The notes beneath the pieces were generated by a model that worked only from the letters and a program-made list of their open reading frames with translations, did no database searches and had not been told where the DNA came from. Positions 32,937 through 41,963 of a stretch of 51,531 nt of DNA are shown here, one piece after another. The position numbers were made by a program, and so were the translations under genes. The DNA is from Gammaproteobacteria bacterium (GTDB lineage: Bacteria > Pseudomonadota > Gammaproteobacteria > Pseudomonadales > Azotimanducaceae): positions 1 to 51,531 of the forward strand of contig PAPD01000035.1 in assembly GCA_002708765.1 (NCBI GenBank). Direction: 5' to 3'. The stretch's first letter is position 1. Each line of letters starts with the position of its first letter.

Positions 32937-35744
32937 CTACTCATCGTCGTGAATGATCACAGTGCCCACGTCACCATCGATGGTGATCATCTGGCCATGC
33001 TTAATCCTTTTGGTGCCATTGCCAACACCCAGCACGGCTGGAATACCGTATTCTCGCGCGACGATGGAACCGTGTGCGAGAATACTGCCAACATCGGTGA
33101 CCAAACCAACGGCGTGGGCGAACAATTGGGTCCAGGCGGGAGTTGTCAGAGGGCTGACCAGAATGCTGCCGGGCGTCATTTTGTCGAATTCCGATGGACC
33201 GAGAACAACGCTGGCTTTTGCAGTGATACTGCCGGAACTCACTGGAAAGCCACGCATGACGTTACTGGCTTCATCATTTTTGATTTGTGTTTCCTTAAAT
33301 GAAACGCCACCAATTTCACTGGCTTCAGCGGGCAAAGTGCCAGGAGGGTGATGTTGTTTCTGCGCTTCCCTTAGTTCTCTTCGTTCAGACGCACGCGCGC
33401 TTAACTCAGGTAACACCTGATTATTTTTGTTCGCGCCGATGGCTTTTTCAATTTCGTCTGTCACAAGAAAGTAAATCTGCTCCCGGTCTGACAGGGTGCC
33501 CGCGTTGACGAGGCGATCTCCCAGTTTGTGCGCCATGGGTCTTAGAATGGACCATGTATAGCCAAATCTGAATGCAACTTCTTCGCGGATGAAATTGTAT
33601 TTCAACGCAAGCCAAAGTCTGAACCGGAACTGCCAGTATTGAAGGCCGGAAAGGTGCTCCGATATTTCCGCGAGCTTCTTTTGTCGAATATCTGAAGTTT
33701 TTATTGATTGGTTTTTAGGGTCATAGTCCTTGTCCCTGACCATCCCCTTGAGGGTGGCTAGCAGCGCTGACGGGTCTTCGACCTGGGTCGGTTCAATAAA
33801 GTCCATGCTATAACCCTGATGACCATAGATCCTTAGATATTCCTCGATAGACGGGCCAACTTCGTCCCAGTCAGCGGAATCTTGCAGCGCCTGCATAAGG
33901 AACTGGGATGGAATAGCCAGCACCAGGTAAGACAATTCGTCGCTGGCTCGCACCTTTTGGGCAATCTGAAACAGGTGAGCGTTAGCCTGCATTGCCTTGG
34001 ATTCGATACCGGTCAGGAATTGGCCGCTGATGAAGTTTTGATCTGGCAGCGTTTCACGTAGAAAACATTGCAACTGATCGTCGGTCGATTTGGCGACACC
34101 GAAAGTATGACTTGAACCAGCGGACCAGTAGTGACCTTCTTCAATACCCATTTCGACAATACCTTCGAGCAGTGCCTCGTCACTCGCAGTATTGATATCA
34201 ACTGCACGCCACTTTTCGGCGATGCCTTCCAGCCTGGGGAGCGTCTCATCGTGCCAGGACTGCAATTGCTTGTCATTGGTTGTGGTGTTGTTGAAGGCGA
34301 CATAGGTAGGATTGTTGCTTTCTGGTAATGCAATGAGAGAATTCAGGTTGTCCTGATTCTGTTCGGCGTACCAGGTATCAAAAGCAGCGCGGTCTTGGCC
34401 ACTCAAATGTTCACGGAAGGGTTTTATATCCGCACCGGCTGCCTCAGCAGCAGCGGCTTTGGTTTTTTTCAACTGGTCTGTAAATGCCTTGTATTCTGCG
34501 GCTTCAATAGCTTCTTCAGAAATGACTTGTATGCCTTCGTTTTTTTTCTTGCGCTCGTCTGCTTCCTTAATGATCTGCGGAAAGTCGAAACGCTGATAGG
34601 CATATCCGTTAAGAGTGACGAACATTGGACCGCCGCCCACCATAACACTTTCAGGTCGAGGCGATTCAAGCCCGCGAGTCAGATACAACTCTTCAAATAG
34701 CGGGCAGATAGGTTCAGGCATGTTCTCGACTATTTGTCTTCGACTGAGAAAGCGAGCGGGTGGAACAGGTTCCCAGACAAGTTCGATTGGCTGGGCAGGC
34801 AGATTTGTAATCGGGCGAGATTGTAACAGGTGCAATCTGTTGTCAAAAAAGGCCCACTCGATATCCTGCGGCAATCCGTCATACAAATCCTCGATATTAA
34901 TGGCGGTAGTGCAGAGCTGTTTTAACATTTCACTGCTCATCGATGACGTCTCGCGGTATTCCTCTGATACTGCCTCCAAGCGAATACCGTTCTCACCGTC
35001 AGCGACGATCTGTTGTTCTTTGGGCCCTAAGATTTCTTCTTTCACAGACAGGTCTGCGCGATTGATGATGAATGTATCCGGTGTCACCTGTCCGCCAACT
35101 ACAGCTTCACCAAGACCAAAGCTGGCGTTGATGATCATCTCATTGCGATTGCCGGTTGCTGGGTTGGCGGTAAACAAAATGCCGGAAACATCGGAGGCCA
35201 CCATGATCTGCACAACAACGGCCATGGCAACGCTGTCCTGATCGATACCGTTCTGGTGGCGATAGCTGATTGCCTGAGCTGTCCAGAGGGACGCCCAGCA
35301 TTTCTGAACTGCATCGACAACCTCATCTTCGCCCCGGACGTTAAGATAGGTTTCCTGTTGTCCGGCGAATGAAAACCCTGGTAGGTCCTCGGCATTAGCA
35401 GACGACCGAACTGCAACAGCCAGGGTGCCGGTCTGGAGGCTACGGTAGGTTGATTTAATCTCGCTGACTAGTTCGTCGTTCATAGCGTTTTTAAGGATGA
35501 GTTCACTGATTTGTTCAGAAGATTTATCGAACGCGGGGTAGCCGTCCTTCAAAACTGGTTTTGCGAGATCGACAATGGCTTCCTGTAACTGGTTTTCGGC
35601 AACAAATGTTCGGTAGGCATCTGCGGTGACCAGAAAGCCGCCTGGGACCTGGAACCCGGCACAGCCCATTTTTGCCAGAGAACGGCCTTTGCCACCGACC
35701 CGTTCAAGGGAGTCATCTGTTGTTTTAAGCGACGAAGTAAACAT
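32937..35744 (-). CDS. PEP-utilising enzyme, rifampicin-phosphotransferase / PEP-synthase-like
   Basis: 935 aa. The N-terminal ATP-grasp domain (PPDK_N) has GGKGRSLAKM, VPGGFLVTADAY, VRSSANAEDLPGFSFAG (R113) and PQDIEWAF. A long helical middle domain (~330-800), unlike the barrel of true PEP synthase, resembles the substrate-binding domain of rifampicin phosphotransferase. The C-terminal swivelling domain has the phospho-accepting His891 in LAHGSIVAREYGIPAVLG. The TIM-barrel PEP/pyruvate domain of PpsA is absent, so this enzyme probably transfers the beta-phosphate of ATP via His to a small molecule bound by the middle domain. Rifampicin itself need not be the substrate. It is first in an operon with the carboxylesterase and divergent from the canonical GH32 gene. 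Confidence 0.83.
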   Translation of the reverse strand: MFTSSLKTTDDSLERVGGKGRSLAKMGCAGFQVPGGFLVTADAYRTFVAENQLQEAIVDLAKPVLKDGYPAFDKSSEQISELILKNAMNDELVSEIKSTYRSLQTGTLAVAVRSSANAEDLPGFSFAGQQETYLNVRGEDEVVDAVQKCWASLWTAQAISYRHQNGIDQDSVAMAVVVQIMVASDVSGILFTANPATGNRNEMIINASFGLGEAVVGGQVTPDTFIINRADLSVKEEILGPKEQQIVADGENGIRLEAVSEEYRETSSMSSEMLKQLCTTAINIEDLYDGLPQDIEWAFFDNRLHLLQSRPITNLPAQPIELVWEPVPPARFLSRRQIVENMPEPICPLFEELYLTRGLESPRPESVMVGGGPMFVTLNGYAYQRFDFPQIIKEADERKKKNEGIQVISEEAIEAAEYKAFTDQLKKTKAAAAEAAGADIKPFREHLSGQDRAAFDTWYAEQNQDNLNSLIALPESNNPTYVAFNNTTTNDKQLQSWHDETLPRLEGIAEKWRAVDINTASDEALLEGIVEMGIEEGHYWSAGSSHTFGVAKSTDDQLQCFLRETLPDQNFISGQFLTGIESKAMQANAHLFQIAQKVRASDELSYLVLAIPSQFLMQALQDSADWDEVGPSIEEYLRIYGHQGYSMDFIEPTQVEDPSALLATLKGMVRDKDYDPKNQSIKTSDIRQKKLAEISEHLSGLQYWQFRFRLWLALKYNFIREEVAFRFGYTWSILRPMAHKLGDRLVNAGTLSDREQIYFLVTDEIEKAIGANKNNQVLPELSARASERRELREAQKQHHPPGTLPAEASEIGGVSFKETQIKNDEASNVMRGFPVSSGSITAKASVVLGPSEFDKMTPGSILVSPLTTPAWTQLFAHAVGLVTDVGSILAHGSIVAREYGIPAVLGVGNGTKRIKHGQMITIDGDVGTVIIHDDE

Positions 35745-35827
35745 TCTGTGAGGCTCCAGAGGACCTTCGATATCGAATCCGAATTGTCTCGCGTGTCGAT
35801 GCGACAGGAAACCTTATTGCTATTGAT

Positions 35828-35856
35828 TATCACCCATTAACTGGGCCAGGTGGGTT
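35828..35856. promoter_or_regulatory. Candidate operator between PEP-utiliser and GH32 genes
   Basis: TATCACCCATTAA (35828-35840) is followed by an opposite, weaker half-site (TGGGTT, 35851-35856). It overlaps the GTG at 35850, which argues that the GH32 frame really starts downstream. Confidence 0.4.
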
Positions 35857-35867
35857 CGCAATCTGAT

Positions 35868-37220
35868 ATGTTTAGAGGTATGACTTCGTACAAAGAGATT
35901 CACCGACCTCAGTTTCATTTCACGGCGCAAGAGAACTGGATAAATGATCCAAACGGTCTCGTCTACATGGATGGTGTCTGGCATCTTTTCTTCCAGCACA
36001 ATCCTGAAGCAACGATCTGGGGCAACATGACCTGGGGACACGCTGTGAGTGATGATCTAATTCACTGGCGCCAACTGGAGCATGCCCTATATCCGGATGA
36101 ACTGGGTTCTATGTTTTCCGGTTGTGCTGTCATTGATGAGGCAAACAGCGCTGGTTTTGGCTCAGGCACAATGCTTGTTTTCTATACAGCCGCAGGCAAC
36201 TTCACGGAGCCGAAGAAGCCATTTACCCAGTGCCTCGCTTACAGTGTCGATGGTAAGGAATGGCAAAAATACTCGGGCAATCCGATCGTTGAATGGATCG
36301 AAGATGATAACCGTGACCCCAAGGTCATTTGGCACGAATCGAGCGGCCGATGGATTATGGCGTTGTATCTGGCTGAGGATCGTTATTGTCTCTTGGCATC
36401 CGAGAACGCGCTGGATTGGAAAAAAATACAGGACCTGGAACTTGAAGGGGACGCTGAATGCCCGGATTTCTTTCCACTGATTGATGACTCGGGTGAAGAG
36501 CGGTGGGTGTTTTGGGGTGCCAGCGGTCGTTACCTGATCGGTAATTTTGATGGCTATCAGTTCTCTGCATTAACAGATTTGCGCAAGTGTGAGCGCGGAC
36601 CTAATGGTTATGCCGCCCAGACCTGGAGCAATGTCCCTGATGGACGATGTATCCAGATCTCCTGGATGGCAGGGGGGCACTACCCGGAAATGCCGTTTAA
36701 TCAACAGTTGTCTATACCGGTAGAGTTAAAGCTGTTAGGTTCAGGGGTCGATGTTCAGCTGGTGCGAATGCCGATCATTGAGCTGAACACATTGCGTGGT
36801 CGATCAGTGGCAGAAGACCAGCAGGTCATTGTTCCGGGTGCGCCGTTTGAAGTTGCGACAAAAGCCCCGTTGTTTGATGTCAACATGACCATCGCGCGGC
36901 AGGACAGTGATGCTCTGTATGTTGTTGTGCGCGGGCATGTGATTGAGCTCAATTGGGCTGAGCGCGAACTCAAGTTACCAAAAAGCAATCCACATAAGTT
37001 GAGCGCTCATGAGCAGATCATCTTGCCTGATGCATCCCAGTTGACGTTGCGCTTTATTGTGGATCGCACCTCAATAGAAATTTTTGTCAATGACGGCGAA
37101 ATTTCCGCATCGGCCTGCTTTTTGCCCGATGCCCATCAATACTCGTTGGTTTTCTATTCTCACGGTGGTGAGCAATTGTTGGATTTTGAACTGCACGAGC
37201 TGAATTCAATTTGGCAGTAA
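35868..37220 (+). CDS. GH32 beta-fructofuranosidase (sucrase/fructanase type)
   Basis: 450 aa from ATG 35868. GTG 35850 overlaps the candidate operator, and ATG 35880 is also possible. All canonical GH32 motifs are present: WINDPNG (nucleophile D27), FSGCAV, RDPKV (D150) and ECPDFF (acid/base E197), then a C-terminal beta-sandwich (LRFIVDRTSIEIFVNDGE). Known reaction: release of terminal beta-D-fructofuranose from sucrose, inulin or levan, or from fructosylated conjugates. No signal peptide is seen, so cleavage is in the cytoplasm after import. It is the only furanosidase in the window with an intact active site. It heads a plus-strand series with a phosphoesterase and an ABC exporter. Confidence 0.92.
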   Translation: MFRGMTSYKEIHRPQFHFTAQENWINDPNGLVYMDGVWHLFFQHNPEATIWGNMTWGHAVSDDLIHWRQLEHALYPDELGSMFSGCAVIDEANSAGFGSGTMLVFYTAAGNFTEPKKPFTQCLAYSVDGKEWQKYSGNPIVEWIEDDNRDPKVIWHESSGRWIMALYLAEDRYCLLASENALDWKKIQDLELEGDAECPDFFPLIDDSGEERWVFWGASGRYLIGNFDGYQFSALTDLRKCERGPNGYAAQTWSNVPDGRCIQISWMAGGHYPEMPFNQQLSIPVELKLLGSGVDVQLVRMPIIELNTLRGRSVAEDQQVIVPGAPFEVATKAPLFDVNMTIARQDSDALYVVVRGHVIELNWAERELKLPKSNPHKLSAHEQIILPDASQLTLRFIVDRTSIEIFVNDGEISASACFLPDAHQYSLVFYSHGGEQLLDFELHELNSIWQ

Positions 37221-37250
37221 AATGGGTGGGTTCCACTCTTGGGTGGTTTC
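37219..37250. promoter_or_regulatory. Candidate tandem half-sites upstream of phosphoesterase-ABC operon
   Basis: AAAATGGGTGGGTT and TTGGGTGGTTTC form two same-direction copies (minus-strand reading ACCCACCCATTTT and ACCACCCAA) in the 61-bp gap after the GH32 gene. This suggests a second control point inside the plus-strand series. Confidence 0.4.
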
Positions 37251-37281
37251 TTAACACGATTTGGATTTATAAGCTTGCCTC

Positions 37282-38034
37282 ATGAAAATACTCGTCATCA
37301 GTGACATCCATGGTAACGCTGAAGCACTGCGTGCCGTCTTGGCCGCCGAGTCAGACGCAGATTGTTCGCTGTTTCTGGGAGATGCCTTGTTATCTGGCCC
37401 TCAGGCCAACGAGACCATGGCATTACTTGATGAACTTGCGCCGGATATTGCGATCATGGGTAATCACGACGATGAGGTGCTGGACCCTTCGATCTTTGCG
37501 GCGTGGCCGGTTGAGTGGGTTGCCCTTAACGAATGGATCATAGAACACCTGGAGGCTTCATCCATACGCGGGATTGAAGCCTTTACTACTGCCGGACAGT
37601 ATCAACTCGGCGGGCTGGACTTCTACCTGCACCACGGAGAACTGGGTAGTCGGGAACTTAAAGCGTTGCCTGATGCGCCGGATGAAGTACTGGGGTTGAT
37701 GGGGTCGGAGAGTGATGCGCCCATCGTTTTGTTCGGCCATACCCACGTCCAATTTAGTCGTCAGATCAACGGCAAAACCTTTATTAATCCCGGTAGCGTT
37801 GGCCAGCCGCGCTGCGGTGAACTTCAGGCCTGCTACGGCGTGTTTGTCAATGGAGTCTACGAAGCGCGTCGGGTTGTTTATGATCCCGCGCCCTGGGTCG
37901 CCGCCCTCGAACGAATTGATGTCCTGGATGCCTTTCCGGACTTTCGCCAATGGCTCAAAACAGGCCTTCTGGAGGGTTATGGAATCGGCAGACAGGAACC
38001 TTGGACTCGCTACGCAGCACAGGGATATCGTTAG
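37282..38034 (+). CDS. Calcineurin-like metallophosphoesterase (YfcE/MJ0936-like)
   Basis: 250 aa. The dinuclear metal motifs appear in order: SDIHGN (7-12), GDALLSG, GNHDDE, a central HHGE and GHTHVQF, then INPGSVGQPR. Small members of this family hydrolyse phosphodiesters or phosphomonoesters in the cytoplasm; the substrate is unknown. Next to a PEP-utiliser on the other strand, it could reverse or follow a phosphorylation step. The ABC subunit A gene starts 3 bp after its stop, so it belongs to the exporter operon. Confidence 0.87.
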   Translation: MKILVISDIHGNAEALRAVLAAESDADCSLFLGDALLSGPQANETMALLDELAPDIAIMGNHDDEVLDPSIFAAWPVEWVALNEWIIEHLEASSIRGIEAFTTAGQYQLGGLDFYLHHGELGSRELKALPDAPDEVLGLMGSESDAPIVLFGHTHVQFSRQINGKTFINPGSVGQPRCGELQACYGVFVNGVYEARRVVYDPAPWVAALERIDVLDAFPDFRQWLKTGLLEGYGIGRQEPWTRYAAQGYR

Positions 38035-38037
38035 CAG

Positions 38038-39993
38038 ATGTCCGTAACTGGCGATGCGCCGCAGACAGCCACCCAGGATGATATTGAGCTGGAGGACGGC
38101 GTTAGCCTGAAATCTGTATTTATGCTGGCTTGGCGCTGCTGGCCTTACTACCGGCCTCAACTTAAGCACCTTTCGAGTTTTATCCTCGTCAATGTTCTGA
38201 TGGGAACCGGCATTCTAGTGGCTGCTGTTGTTGGCAGTGACCTGGTTGAGAACAAAATTTTGTTGGGGGAGCGACTTGAACCGCTGCAGGCCTCGATGCT
38301 GCTTCTCGATGAGAATTTTGTGACAACGGGTAAGATCAATGAGCCGCCGTTGACGGATGATCAGCGTCGCCAGGTTCGCCTGGCTATCCTTGTGCTCGGA
38401 GGCTTTTTGACGCTTGTTTCTCTCCTTGCTGGTGTCCTCGTCTGGTACTACATGACCTGGATTTTTCAACAGATTAACCAGCAATTGCGGGTAGAGATGC
38501 TGGCTAATGCCGAGCATCTGTCACTCCGGTATCACAATCAGGCTAGAACTGGTGATGCTCTTTATCGCGTCTATCAGGACAGTGCAACCATCACCAATGT
38601 GCTGAGGTATATGGTGCTGTCGCCGCTGCGAGTTTTGGCCTGGGGGTCCTTCGGGCTGGTGCTGCTTTTGATGTTCTCGCCCTGGCTTGGGCTCTTCTTT
38701 CTGGCTGCAACCATTCCAACCTATTTCCTGATGAGCTATTTCATCCCCAGAGTTCGCACGGCGGCAAAGTTGTCACGGCAATACAACAGTGATTTGACCT
38801 CAAGAATCCAGGAAACACTGGCCGCCATTCGGGTTATCAAGGCAAGTGGAGCTGAAGACCGGCTGATGACACAGTTCGACCGCGACTCTCAACAGGCCCT
38901 TGATGCTGCTTATCAGATGAGGCTGCACACAGCGTTACTGACCTTAGGGGTTGCGGTAGTTGGTCTGAGCTGTGTTCTGATGGCTGAATACTTTATGGCC
39001 ACGTGGGCGATTAATGAAACACCGACCTATCTTGGCGGCAGCATCGCTTTGGTTGGCTTTGCGGTCTGGAATCTCGGAGCATTTAAGGCAGCAACCAGCC
39101 GCTCCGAAGATCTGGCCTCACAAGTCTGGGAACTGGCATTTTTGTGGTGCACTGTTCAGGACATTGTCGTCGGATTGCGGCGGTCATTTTATCTGCTTGA
39201 TCTTGAACCGGAAGTGGTTGATGCCAAAGACCCCGAGCCGTTCCCCAAATTATTGCAACAAGTTCGTTTTGATGCGCTTCGGTTCAGCTACCTGCCTGGT
39301 CAGGAGATTCTGAAGCAGGCGTCTCTGAGCGCAGACGAGAGCACAATAACGGCGATTGTGGGTGGCACCGGAGCTGGAAAGTCGACACTCATGTCCATGC
39401 TGTTGCGCCTGTACGATCCGGACGAAGGTGATGTCTATATTAATGACGTTAACCTGAAAGAAATTTTAACTGCAGATATCAGGTCCAGTGTCGCCATTGC
39501 ACTCCAACAGAATGTTCTGTTTGCCATGAGTGTGACAGACAATATTCGATTCGGCTGCCCGAATGCGAACCAGGTGGAAGTTGAAGCTGCTGCGAAGGTC
39601 GCCTGTGCTGATGAATTTATTCGTTTGTTGCCTGATGGGTACGCGACCGAACTTGGTGAGAGAGGCGGTAAACTTTCCACTGGACAACGCCAGCGATTGT
39701 CGATCGCGCGTGCGATCCTGCGCGACACACCGGTTCTGATTCTTGATGAGCCAACGGCCTCTCTTGACGCAGAAACCGAGCGCAGGGTGATGCGCAATCT
39801 TGCAGAGTGGGGGCAATCGCGCGTTCTTTTTGTCATTACTCATCGTCTTTCAACCATCCGAGACGCGGATCAAATTGCTTTCCTTGAAAACGGCGTAATC
39901 AGCGAGTCGGGTAGTCATCAGGAGTTGTTGGACCTCAATGGTTCCTATGCAGACTTTGTCGCTGCGGAATTAGGACATGGAGCAGGCATGTGA
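38038..39993 (+). CDS. ABC exporter half-transporter, subunit A (second pair)
   Basis: 651 aa. A short polar N-terminus precedes six transmembrane helices (starting ~45) and a nucleotide-binding domain with Walker A GGTGAGKST, signature LSTGQRQR, Walker B VLILDEP and H-loop ITHRLST. It is closely related in layout to 14356-16782 (VFAMSVTDNIRFG versus VLFGMSVRQNICYA; GLRRSFYLLDLEPEVVD versus GLKRVFDILDMEPEVTD). It should pair with the next gene product, whose GTG start overlaps its stop by 4 bp. Confidence 0.88.
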   Translation: MSVTGDAPQTATQDDIELEDGVSLKSVFMLAWRCWPYYRPQLKHLSSFILVNVLMGTGILVAAVVGSDLVENKILLGERLEPLQASMLLLDENFVTTGKINEPPLTDDQRRQVRLAILVLGGFLTLVSLLAGVLVWYYMTWIFQQINQQLRVEMLANAEHLSLRYHNQARTGDALYRVYQDSATITNVLRYMVLSPLRVLAWGSFGLVLLLMFSPWLGLFFLAATIPTYFLMSYFIPRVRTAAKLSRQYNSDLTSRIQETLAAIRVIKASGAEDRLMTQFDRDSQQALDAAYQMRLHTALLTLGVAVVGLSCVLMAEYFMATWAINETPTYLGGSIALVGFAVWNLGAFKAATSRSEDLASQVWELAFLWCTVQDIVVGLRRSFYLLDLEPEVVDAKDPEPFPKLLQQVRFDALRFSYLPGQEILKQASLSADESTITAIVGGTGAGKSTLMSMLLRLYDPDEGDVYINDVNLKEILTADIRSSVAIALQQNVLFAMSVTDNIRFGCPNANQVEVEAAAKVACADEFIRLLPDGYATELGERGGKLSTGQRQRLSIARAILRDTPVLILDEPTASLDAETERRVMRNLAEWGQSRVLFVITHRLSTIRDADQIAFLENGVISESGSHQELLDLNGSYADFVAAELGHGAGM

Positions 39994-41963
39994 GTGAGAC
40001 TGCGCGTTATGACGATCGTGTTGATACGGATACAGAATTGTCCCTTGGCCAGACGCTTGCCCTGGTGGGGCGATCACTGGTCCTGATCAGCAAAGTAAAA
40101 TCGTTGTTTGCCTGCAAGTTTGTTTTTGCCCTGGTTGCAATACTGCCGCCTGTTATTTTCCCCTGGTTTCTGAAGATTGTTGTTGACCAGGTCATTCTGC
40201 AGCAACCCTTTTCGAACGATGTGCGATTCCCGCCTTTCATGCTGCCTCTGATTGCTGCGCTGAGAGATTCTTCTCCATCGGACATCATGCTGTCTTTGAG
40301 CTTTCTGTTTTTTGTTCTGCTTCTTTTTTTTGGCATGCGCGCCTGGCCCACAGAACAGGCAGAGCGAGAAGCACTGCCTGCAGGACATGATGCAGCGACC
40401 CAGTCTGAGCAGGCCCTGTCAGCCGGAGGCAGTAAGACGGGCGGGCTCTGGGGCTTACTGGAAGCGTTACTGACCATACGGATGACGCAGCGATTGGCCA
40501 ACGGACTTCGAACTGGCTTGATGGGCAGACTGTTCAGATTGGAAATGACAACGCTCGATGATCAGCGTATCGGGGATTCCGTTTACCGCGTGATGTATGA
40601 CGCGCCGATGTTGCCGGAGATCTGTTATAAGCTCACCGTGGCACCGCTGCTGCTTATTTTCAGCGCGATAATTTCAGTCTGGATGATGCAGTACAGTTAC
40701 GGCGACGTTGCACCGGAGATTGTCTGGCTGGCTGCTGCCCTGATGCCAATGACGTTGCTGTTAACTGCGCCATTGTCTGGTATTGCGCGCAGGCTGAATC
40801 AGGTCAGTCGCGCGGCAGGTGCTGCGACGACGAACCAAATGGAGGAGAGCATCGATAATATCAGTGCAGTCCAATCGCTGGGTGGAGTGCAGATTGAGGC
40901 TGAAAAATTTGCAGACAAAAGTGAAGAATCCTATAGGAGGTATCGCCAGGCTTTTATGATTGACCTGGTTGCACTGGCATTGTCATATGTTGCATTGATC
41001 GTTGGCCTGGTGACTGCATTTATCCTGATTACTGAACGAGTCATTGCCGATAGCCTGACGCCGGGTGACTACGCGGTTGTTACCGGCTTTTTTCTGATAT
41101 TGGCCGGTAATTCTCGTCTGGTCGGCAAATACTGGATAGACCTGCAGCGCAATATCGCTGCAGTCCGGCGAGTGTTTTTCTTTATTGATTATACCTCTGA
41201 GCTGGATATTGAATCTGTCCCGTTAGCACCGATTTATTCCAGGGTTCAACTGCAGGATGTGAGTTTTTCCTATCCTGATGGCAGGCCGGTCTTAAATGAG
41301 ATCAACCTTGATTTACCACTCGGTGAGCTCGTCGCGATTGTTGGTCCAACCGGTGCCGGGAAAACCACACTAGCTTATTTGCTGCCTGGCTATCTTCGTC
41401 CAGCATCCGGCAGGGTGAAATTTGATGATCAGGATATTGGTGACGCTGGAGTGGACGATATTCGCAAACAAGTCACTTATGTATTCCAGGAGCATATGCT
41501 GCTGTCCACCAGTATCCGTGAGAACTTGCTCTTAGCCAACCCGTCAGCGACGACAATTGAGATACTTGATGCCTGTCAGGTCGTTGGTGCGATGGAGTTT
41601 ATCAAGAGGTTACCCGACGGTATTGATACCGTGATAGGAAAAGGCGGCGATACCTTGTCGGTTGGACAAAAGCAGAGGCTGTCTATTGCTCGCGGTATCG
41701 TTCGCCAGACGCCCATATTGGTGCTTGATGAGCCTACCGCTGCGCTTGACCCAAAAACAGAAAACGATCTTGTCGACGCGTTACACAGAACTGCTGAGGG
41801 GCGGCTTGTGGTGATTATTGCGCACCGCCTGTCAACAATCAGGGAAGCTGATCGGATTGTCTTTCTTGAAGAAGGGCAGGTACGTGATGTGGGTAATCAT
41901 GAATCACTGATGGCAGACCCTCAGAGTCGGTATAAGCATTTTGTCGATCTGCAATTTGCCTAA
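39990..41963 (+). CDS. ABC exporter half-transporter, subunit B (second pair)
   Basis: 657 aa from GTG 39990. The transmembrane domain is interrupted after the second helix by a hydrophilic insert (~residues 110-160) that is absent from its paralogue at 16772. The nucleotide-binding domain has Walker A GPTGAGKTT, signature LSVGQKQR, Walker B ILVLDEP and H-loop IIAHRLST. TPGDYAVVTGFFLILAG matches the paralogue's helix 6 region. It completes an inner-membrane heterodimeric exporter. Its last 4 bp overlap the end of the convergent alpha/beta hydrolase gene. Confidence 0.88.
   Translation: MSETARYDDRVDTDTELSLGQTLALVGRSLVLISKVKSLFACKFVFALVAILPPVIFPWFLKIVVDQVILQQPFSNDVRFPPFMLPLIAALRDSSPSDIMLSLSFLFFVLLLFFGMRAWPTEQAEREALPAGHDAATQSEQALSAGGSKTGGLWGLLEALLTIRMTQRLANGLRTGLMGRLFRLEMTTLDDQRIGDSVYRVMYDAPMLPEICYKLTVAPLLLIFSAIISVWMMQYSYGDVAPEIVWLAAALMPMTLLLTAPLSGIARRLNQVSRAAGAATTNQMEESIDNISAVQSLGGVQIEAEKFADKSEESYRRYRQAFMIDLVALALSYVALIVGLVTAFILITERVIADSLTPGDYAVVTGFFLILAGNSRLVGKYWIDLQRNIAAVRRVFFFIDYTSELDIESVPLAPIYSRVQLQDVSFSYPDGRPVLNEINLDLPLGELVAIVGPTGAGKTTLAYLLPGYLRPASGRVKFDDQDIGDAGVDDIRKQVTYVFQEHMLLSTSIRENLLLANPSATTIEILDACQVVGAMEFIKRLPDGIDTVIGKGGDTLSVGQKQRLSIARGIVRQTPILVLDEPTAALDPKTENDLVDALHRTAEGRLVVIIAHRLSTIREADRIVFLEEGQVRDVGNHESLMADPQSRYKHFVDLQFA

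Noticed and set aside
34615-35241. 208-codon plus-strand open frame opposite the PEP-utiliser gene
   Set aside because: It is a shadow frame of a strongly supported gene; the Ser/Arg-rich composition is typical of antisense translation.
14356-41963. Natural-product biosynthetic cluster with exporters and oxygenases
   Set aside because: No PKS, NRPS, RiPP or terpene synthase signature. Enzymes of breakdown and uptake dominate.
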